From Bradyrhizobium sp. SZCCT0153 (GTDB taxonomy: Bacteria; Pseudomonadota; Alphaproteobacteria; Rhizobiales; Xanthobacteraceae), in contig NZ_JAFCKS010000005.1 in the NCBI RefSeq assembly GCF_018129995.1, positions 248,001 through 312,000 of the forward strand: a DNA stretch of 64,000 nucleotides. The letters run 5' to 3'. A program made the position numbers and the translations under genes. Positions 59,138 through 64,000 of the stretch are shown one piece after another. The notes under the pieces are model-generated. The model made no database searches. It was given only the letters and a program-made list of their open reading frames with translations, and was not told the origin of the DNA. Position 1 is the stretch's first letter. Every line of letters starts with the position of its first letter.

Positions 59138-61093
59138 TTACTGCTGCGCGCCCGGAAGCAGTTGCGGCAGCAGTCCGCGCGTCACGCCGGGCGGCACGGC
59201 ATCGAGCCCGAGCACTGCGCTCGCGGCCGGCAGCGCCGCGTCCGCCATCGCGGCGTGACCTTCGGCGCTCGGATGCACGGCGCCGCCATAGATGGCGGAG
59301 AGCACGCCCCAGGTCGCGTCGTGGATGTCGGTCGGCTGGCTCGCGGCCGGCAGGCCTTGCGGATAGGTCATGGCCGCGAAGTAGCTGTCATTGGCGTCGC
59401 GGATCCAGCGCGCGCGCGGCAGATAGGCGCGGAATTCGGAGGCGCTGCGGCCGCACAGCATCGGCTGGCTCGCCGCGCTCACGATATCGGGATTGAAGCT
59501 CTGGCCGTTCTCGGCAAAGCAGGTGCGGTCGAATTCCGGATCGTTGCCCGAATGCGCGCAGAAGCCGTGATCGGCGAACGCGGCCTGGTGCGCGTCGACG
59601 AAGGTCATGCGGTCGGCTTCCGGATCGCGGCACAGCGCACCGCGGGTGCAGGTGGCAAGGCCCTTCAGTTGCGGCAGGAATTCCGTGTCGACGAAGGTCG
59701 AGACGCGGGCGAGGCGCTGCGGGTCGGCGTTGAAGGACGGGTGGATGTCGAAGCCGGCGCGGCCGCCGCGGCAGGGCACGCCGCCATCGGCGAGCGCCGG
59801 GTTGGCGTAGGAGACATAGACCACGTGCGAGAGGTCGCCGCCGACCAGCGGCTTAAGCGCCTCGCGCAACTTGACGAAATTCTGCGGCAGCTCGCGCGCC
59901 AGCGCATCGCGGGAATCATCGACGTTCGCCATCACGCCGGAGCGGCGGAACAGGGCGCGCTCGGTCGCGGTGTCGACGATGACGTCGGCGACGAGGCCGG
60001 AGAAATAGACGTCGTTGGCGCCGACCGAGAGCAGCACGAGGTCGAGCGTGCGGTCGGGCTGGCGCTTCCTGGCGGCGGTGAGCGCTTCACGCAACTCGGC
60101 AACCTGCGCGTTCACGCTGGTGTTGCAGACGCCGGTCTTGCCGGGCGGACATTCGCGGGCGCGCTGCGAGCCGAGCAGTCCGTCGCCAATGCTGGCGCCG
60201 GTGCAAGCGAGCGGCAAAAAGGTCACCGCGACGTGGGTGTAGCGCACAGCGAGCGCCAGCGCGGTGCGGGCCTGGTAGCTGTAGAGCGAGCGGTGGCAGG
60301 GTGAGTTGAACCAGAGCGCGCCGTAGCGCTGCCAGTTGGCGAGCGAATCCGGCGCCTCGCAGGCGCGGCCGCCTTTGTAGCCGGCGCGGCTCGGTCGGTA
60401 GTACTGGCCGCCGGCGGCGGTGCCGAGATAGGAGCGGAAGCAGAAGCCTTCGTCGGACAGCGCCAGCGGCCGATCCGGATTGCCTTCGCCCGAGGCGATG
60501 CTGTCCCCCAAGCCGGCCACGAAGATGTCGCGAACCTGGATCTCGGCCTGGACACGCTGGGTCGGATCGGAGCCGGAGGAGACGTCCACGCTCGCGACCG
60601 TCTGCTTGCCATAGCGGACCCGCAGATTGACCGGCTCGGCGCAGTCGAAAGTCGAGGTCTGCGGCCCGTCGCCGTCGTCGAACGACCAGGCGCAGGTAGC
60701 GCCGACCGGCACCGCGCCGGTGAGGCGCACGGTGACGGGGTGATCGACCGGGGTGAGGTAGTTTTCCTTCACGTTGTCCCGGGTGCAGGGCTGGTTGACC
60801 CGGCCCTGGAGGTCGATGCAGAGGCGGTTGACCATGTTGCGGGCCCAGCCCCGACCCTCGCTCTGGAGTTCCAGCGATTGTTCGGCGGCGAGAATGCTGC
60901 GGTTACCCGCATTCTCGACATGGAGCAGGAAATCACGCTCCTCGCGGAACAGCCGGAAGCGGTTGCGCACCTCCCAATTGATCTGCAGGGCGCCGGAGTC
61001 CTGCGCGGCGGCGCGCTCGGGCGGCAAGGCGGTCAGGATCCCGGCAAGCAGCAGGGCGCCTGCGGAGAGAGTGCGAAGGGATGCTCGGATCAT
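59138..61093 (-). CDS. Exported SGNH/GDSL hydrolase with N-terminal beta domain
   Basis: A 651-residue secreted protein. Signal peptide to ~residue 30 (ERAAAQD). Residues ~35-185 look like Ig/beta domains (LRVRYGKQTVASVDV). The catalytic part begins ~190 with block I GLGDSIASGEGNP (nucleophile Ser), block III SVGANDVYFSG (Gly/Asn oxyanion residues) and block V VHPSAEGHAAMADAAL (catalytic His with Asp position replaced by Val-His-Pro context). Many Cys suggest disulfides. Such enzymes act on acyl or acetyl esters, often of polysaccharide; the substrate is unknown. ATG 61093 is preferred to 61156. A UPF0104 gene lies 84 bp upstream on the same strand. Confidence 0.82.
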   Translation of the reverse strand: MIRASLRTLSAGALLLAGILTALPPERAAAQDSGALQINWEVRNRFRLFREERDFLLHVENAGNRSILAAEQSLELQSEGRGWARNMVNRLCIDLQGRVNQPCTRDNVKENYLTPVDHPVTVRLTGAVPVGATCAWSFDDGDGPQTSTFDCAEPVNLRVRYGKQTVASVDVSSGSDPTQRVQAEIQVRDIFVAGLGDSIASGEGNPDRPLALSDEGFCFRSYLGTAAGGQYYRPSRAGYKGGRACEAPDSLANWQRYGALWFNSPCHRSLYSYQARTALALAVRYTHVAVTFLPLACTGASIGDGLLGSQRARECPPGKTGVCNTSVNAQVAELREALTAARKRQPDRTLDLVLLSVGANDVYFSGLVADVIVDTATERALFRRSGVMANVDDSRDALARELPQNFVKLREALKPLVGGDLSHVVYVSYANPALADGGVPCRGGRAGFDIHPSFNADPQRLARVSTFVDTEFLPQLKGLATCTRGALCRDPEADRMTFVDAHQAAFADHGFCAHSGNDPEFDRTCFAENGQSFNPDIVSAASQPMLCGRSASEFRAYLPRARWIRDANDSYFAAMTYPQGLPAASQPTDIHDATWGVLSAIYGGAVHPSAEGHAAMADAALPAASAVLGLDAVPPGVTRGLLPQLLPGAQQ

Positions 61094-61177
61094 GGCCCGC
61101 GTCTTCAACGGCAAAGTTGAGGCGGAAATAAGAGAGCATTGCTCCCCCGCCTGCAACCTTTGTCTGGACCGTCCGCG

Positions 61178-62260
61178 TCAGCGCTTGTTGGCCTGCCGCA
61201 GCAGCCGCTCGCGCTCCATGGGCGTCACCTGCTTGGGCAGGTTGGCCTGTGCGCAGGCCTCCGCCAGCCGCCGCCGCTCCTGCCAGGGCTCCACCACGTT
61301 CATCCAGAGCTCGCGCGCGCCCATGATGGAGATGGCGAGGCCGAACGGGATCACGAAATAGAGAATGCGGAACACCAGCAGCGTCGCCAGCAGCTGCTCG
61401 CGGCCGAATTCCGGCAGCGCCACCAGCATGGCGGCATCGAACACGCCGATCGAGCCGGGGGCATGGCTGGCGAAGCCGAGCAGGGTCGCCAGGATGAACA
61501 CCACGGCAAGCGACAGAAAATCGATCTGCGGACTGGCCGGCACCAGCAGATACATCGCCAGCGCGCAGAAGCCGAGATCGACCACGCCGATGAGGATCTG
61601 CACCAGCGTCAGCGGCGCCGAGGGCAGCACCACCTTCCAGCCCTTTTGGCCGAGCTCGCGCCGCTTCTCGCCCATGCAGAGCCAGACCAGATATGCGGCG
61701 ATCGAGGCGAGGCCGCCGAGCGCGATCAGCCGATTGATCGATGACGGCAGCTGATCCATGTAGGACGCGGCGTCGGGATGGATCGCCATGCCGATCGAGA
61801 GCACGAAGATGTTACCGAGCCAGAAGGTCAGCCCCGACAGGAAGCAGATTTTCGCGACGTCGATCGCGTTCAGCCCGTAATCGGAATAGATCCGGAAGCG
61901 GATCGCGCCACCCGTGAACACCGTGGCGCCGATGTTGTGGCCGATCGAATAGGACGTGAAGCTGGAGAGCGCCGCGATGCGATAGGGCACGTGCTTCTTG
62001 CCGATCGTTCGCAGTGCAAAAAAATCGTAGAAGGTCAGCGTACAGAACGCGAAAAAGACGCAGATCGCCGCCAGCCCGATATTGCCGCGGGGAATCTCGG
62101 TCAACGCGGTCAGGATGACACCGGTATCGATGCCCTTGAGGGTCCGCACCAGCGTGGTGATCGCGAAGGCGATGATGAAGACGCTCGCGGCAATGCCGAG
62201 CCGTCGCCAGCCGATCCATCTCTTGAAGCCGCGTTTCAGCGCGGGCAGCAGTCCGTGCAT
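61178..62260 (-). CDS. UPF0104 / MprF-flippase-like membrane protein
   Basis: A 360-residue polytopic protein homologous to the N-terminal (flippase) half of MprF but without the C-terminal synthase domain. Typical motifs: FTSYSIGHNIGATVFTGGAIRFR (central, shown in part) and GFASHAPGSIGVFDAAML near the C-terminus. The basic N-terminus (RGFKRWIGWRR) and a charged C-tail are cytosolic. It may move a lipid or lipid-linked molecule across the inner membrane. It precedes the SGNH hydrolase gene on the same strand by 84 bp, so the two could act on one envelope lipid; this is inference. Confidence 0.87.
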   Translation of the reverse strand: MHGLLPALKRGFKRWIGWRRLGIAASVFIIAFAITTLVRTLKGIDTGVILTALTEIPRGNIGLAAICVFFAFCTLTFYDFFALRTIGKKHVPYRIAALSSFTSYSIGHNIGATVFTGGAIRFRIYSDYGLNAIDVAKICFLSGLTFWLGNIFVLSIGMAIHPDAASYMDQLPSSINRLIALGGLASIAAYLVWLCMGEKRRELGQKGWKVVLPSAPLTLVQILIGVVDLGFCALAMYLLVPASPQIDFLSLAVVFILATLLGFASHAPGSIGVFDAAMLVALPEFGREQLLATLLVFRILYFVIPFGLAISIMGARELWMNVVEPWQERRRLAEACAQANLPKQVTPMERERLLRQANKR

Positions 62261-62570
62261 TCGTCCTCCCGGCGGGGGGCAAAACCGACCGGGCCAGAGA
62301 TTGGCCGGTCGGGTGCGATCACTGCCCGAAATGGGCTTCGATCGCTAGGCATGATGTAGCTCATTTAAGGCAAAAACAGTAACTTGTGCAGCCCTTGACA
62401 ATGATAGGTTCTGCGCCGGACCGGCCACTTTTGTCATACGCGGTTCACATCGGGCGGGCGTTAAGCATATGAGTCGTGGGACCGGTTCGGCTCTCGCGTC
62501 CGTGTCTCGGCATGGTTTCAAATCCTGGCGCGGTCGGCATTGTTCCAGCTCAAGCGATGCGGGCTTTTTT

Positions 62571-62595
62571 GGAACGCCGATGCCGGGTGCCCGTT
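62571..62595 (+). promoter_or_regulatory. EcfG-type general stress promoter
   Basis: GGAAC, 16 bases, CGTT: the exact -35/-10 pattern of alphaproteobacterial EcfG (general stress sigma) promoters, 94 bp before the DUF892 gene. The rest of the 428-bp gap 62261-62688 shows no gene. Confidence 0.6.
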
Positions 62596-62688
62596 AGGCC
62601 ACCATCAGCAATCGAACATGGCGGAATACGCGGCTTTTCTTGCAGGCCGCTGCGTCCGTGTTCCCGAAACCTCGAGAGGATCGGACCG

Positions 62689-63195
62689 ATGGGACTGTTC
62701 ACGAAAGACATCAAGACCATGAACGACCTGTTCGTGCACCAGCTTCAGGACATCTATTATGCCGAGCAGCAGCTCGCCAAGGCCCTGCCGAAAATGGCCG
62801 ACAAGGCCACCGATCCGCAGCTGAAACAGGGCTTTTTGACGCACCTCGAAGAAACCAAGCAGCACGTCAAGCGGCTGGAGGAAGTGTTCAAGATGCACGG
62901 TGCTCAGGTGAAGGCGGTCGACTGCCCGGCGATCGACGGCATCATCGAGGAGGCCGACGAGACCGCCGGCGAGGTCGCGGACAAAGCGGTGCTCGACGCC
63001 GCCCTGATCAACGCAGCGCAGGCCGCCGAGCATTACGAGATCGCCCGCTATGGCAGCCTGATCGCCTGGGCCAAGCAGCTTGGCCGCAATGACTGCGCCA
63101 GCGTGCTCGCCAAGACGCTGGAGGAAGAGAAGGCGACCGACAAGAAGCTGACCACGCTCGCCGAGAGCAAGGTGAATCTCCGCGCGGCCAGCTAA
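62689..63195 (+). CDS. DUF892/YciE-type ferritin-like stress protein
   Basis: A 168-residue four-helix protein of the DUF892 (YciF/YciE) family: LFVHQLQDIYYAEQQLAKALPKM, then the repeated E-x6-Y/H metal-type pattern (HLEETKQHVKRLEEVF; AAEHYEIARYGSLIAWA; LEEEKATDKKL). Glu/His residues in these helices could bind a di-iron centre as in ferritins. Members are stress-induced in many bacteria, consistent with the EcfG-type promoter upstream. ATG 62689 has GAGAGGATC before it; in-frame codons back to 62476 would include the promoter and are rejected. Confidence 0.9.
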   Translation: MGLFTKDIKTMNDLFVHQLQDIYYAEQQLAKALPKMADKATDPQLKQGFLTHLEETKQHVKRLEEVFKMHGAQVKAVDCPAIDGIIEEADETAGEVADKAVLDAALINAAQAAEHYEIARYGSLIAWAKQLGRNDCASVLAKTLEEEKATDKKLTTLAESKVNLRAAS

Positions 63196-63212
63196 GGTGA
63201 GGTAATCAAAAA

Positions 63213-63242
63213 AAGCGCCGCGCGGCCATCCGCGCGGCGCTT
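63213..63242. terminator. 13-bp hairpin between the DUF892 gene and the exporter
   Basis: Perfect arms AAGCGCCGCGCGG and CCGCGCGGCGCTT around CCAT. An A-run precedes it; only TT follows on the + strand, so it is a weaker classical terminator for the + direction but stable enough to pause RNA polymerase. Confidence 0.65.
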
Positions 63243-63334
63243 GCATGTGACGCATCCATCATTCGGTCATTGTCGAAACATGACGGCGGGATGGAAGCGT
63301 ATGTTTCGCATGGGGCTGCAACCGAGTTGGCAGC

Positions 63335-64000
63335 ATGCGAGCAAGCACCATCAAAAATGAATCCTTCGGCGACGGAGCCGGCGCGCCGCGTGCCGGCTCG
63401 CGTCTTGCAACCTCCCTCACGCTCGCCGCGATGAGCCTCGGCTATGGCGTGGTGCAGCTCGACGTCACCATCGTCAACACCGCGCTCGGTGCGATGGGCA
63501 GGACGCTCGGCGGCGGCGTCGCCGAGCTGCAATGGGTGGTCAGCGCCTACACCATTGCATTTGCCGCGTTCATTCTGACGGCCGGCGCGCTCGGCGACCG
63601 GATCGGCGCCAAGCGCATCTTCATGGCGGGCTTCGCCATCTTCACCGCGGCCTCGCTCGCCTGCGCACTGGCGCCCAATGCGGCCGTGCTGATCGCAGCG
63701 CGGCTGGTCCAGGGCCTGGCGGCGGCGATCCTGGTGCCGAATTCTCTCGCGCTGCTCAGTCATGCCTATCCGGACGACCGCGAGCGCGGCCGTGCCGTGG
63801 CGGTCTGGGCCGCCGGAGCGAGCCTTGCCCTCACCGCGGGCCCGTTCGTCGGCGGCGCGCTGATCACGCTGGTCGGCTGGCGCGCGATCTTCCTGGTCAA
63901 TCTGCCGATCGGGCTTGCCGGCCTGTGGCTGAGCTGGCGTTACGCCAGCGAAACCACGCAGGCGCGCTCGCGCGAGATCGATCTGCCCGGACAGCTTGCC
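63335..64000 (+). CDS. MFS exporter, DHA2 (EmrB/QacA) family, 3' truncated by window
   Basis: An open frame from ATG 63335 runs to the window end without a stop (222 residues seen). It matches 14-helix drug exporters: LDVTIVNTALGAM in helix 1 (motif D1), VVSAYTIAFAAFILTAGALGDRIGAKR (motif A, shown in part), and the antiporter motif C in AGASLALTAGPFVGGAL. The N-terminal ~25 residues are cytosolic. Substrate and partner (for example an HlyD-type adaptor) cannot be seen. Confidence 0.88.
   Translation, partial: MRASTIKNESFGDGAGAPRAGSRLATSLTLAAMSLGYGVVQLDVTIVNTALGAMGRTLGGGVAELQWVVSAYTIAFAAFILTAGALGDRIGAKRIFMAGFAIFTAASLACALAPNAAVLIAARLVQGLAAAILVPNSLALLSHAYPDDRERGRAVAVWAAGASLALTAGPFVGGALITLVGWRAIFLVNLPIGLAGLWLSWRYASETTQARSREIDLPGQLA

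Noticed and set aside
1..64000. tRNA genes, rRNA, intact IS elements, prophage genes and toxin-antitoxin pairs
   Set aside because: None recognised in the gaps or in the translated frames; the accessory patch at 9235-11050 has no integrase or transposase.

Overview
The window looks like a chromosomal segment of a Bradyrhizobium-type alphaproteobacterium (Nitrobacteraceae). This rests on high GC content, the style of the proteins, a CtrA-type TTAA-N7-TTAA box, an EcfG-type GGAAC-N16-CGTT promoter, a Pho box, and at least six families of short inverted-repeat elements between genes. No rRNA, tRNA, CRISPR array, intact insertion sequence or phage gene was seen.

Layout. (1) 1-9234 is an envelope polysaccharide block: a truncated NAD-dependent epimerase, a WecA/MraY-like sugar-phosphate transferase, a UPF0104 membrane protein, a UDP-glucuronate 4-epimerase-like enzyme, ManC, a Gfo/Idh/MocA dehydrogenase plus a DegT aminotransferase (an amino-sugar pair), and the lipid II flippase MurJ. 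(2) 9235-11050 is a small accessory patch. It carries a frameshifted Tat-type alpha/beta hydrolase and a DUF1330 gene and is bracketed by murJ and a decayed second copy of the murJ 3' end. (3) 11100-18200 holds a DUF1127 gene, a solitary form II CoxL-like molybdoenzyme subunit followed by a cytochrome c-556-like gene, a trans-sulfuration PLP enzyme, a CHRD protein, a diheme cytochrome c and a stand-alone Lrp/AsnC effector domain. (4) 18452-24610 holds a hybrid histidine kinase with a plant-ETR1-like ethylene-binding domain, thiD, a Pho-box-controlled plcP-agt pair for membrane lipid remodelling, and a threonine dehydratase-like gene. (5) 24897-32303 holds a secreted caspase-family protein, a FucU-like mutarotase, small hypothetical genes, an MFS transporter and a dipeptide epimerase. 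(6) 32450-35260 is an Mla-type lipid transporter (permease, ATPase, MCE protein). (7) 35505-41982 holds a 1901-residue coiled-coil membrane protein resembling the Rhizobiales growth pole ring protein (GPR/RgsE), divergent from an Hpt phosphotransfer gene across CtrA-type sites. (8) 42149-50755 holds a ferredoxin, a thioesterase, a ferredoxin-NADP reductase, DUF2147 and other hypothetical genes, a quinone-oxidoreductase-like MDR enzyme and a TonB-dependent siderophore receptor. (9) 50942-58904 is a complete non-phosphorylating D-glucarate/galactarate route (garD, aldehyde dehydrogenase, gudD, kdgD, LysR regulator, MFS importer), ending in 2-oxoglutarate. (10) 59138-64000 holds an SGNH hydrolase, a second UPF0104 protein, a DUF892 stress protein behind an EcfG-type promoter, and the start of a DHA2-family exporter cut by the window edge.

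The most interesting items are the ETR1-like kinase, in which every copper/ethylene-site residue considered is kept at a constant offset; the Pho-box plcP-agt pair; the GPR-like protein with two internal tandem repeat arrays and CtrA-type upstream sites; and the accessory insertion that duplicated the end of murJ.
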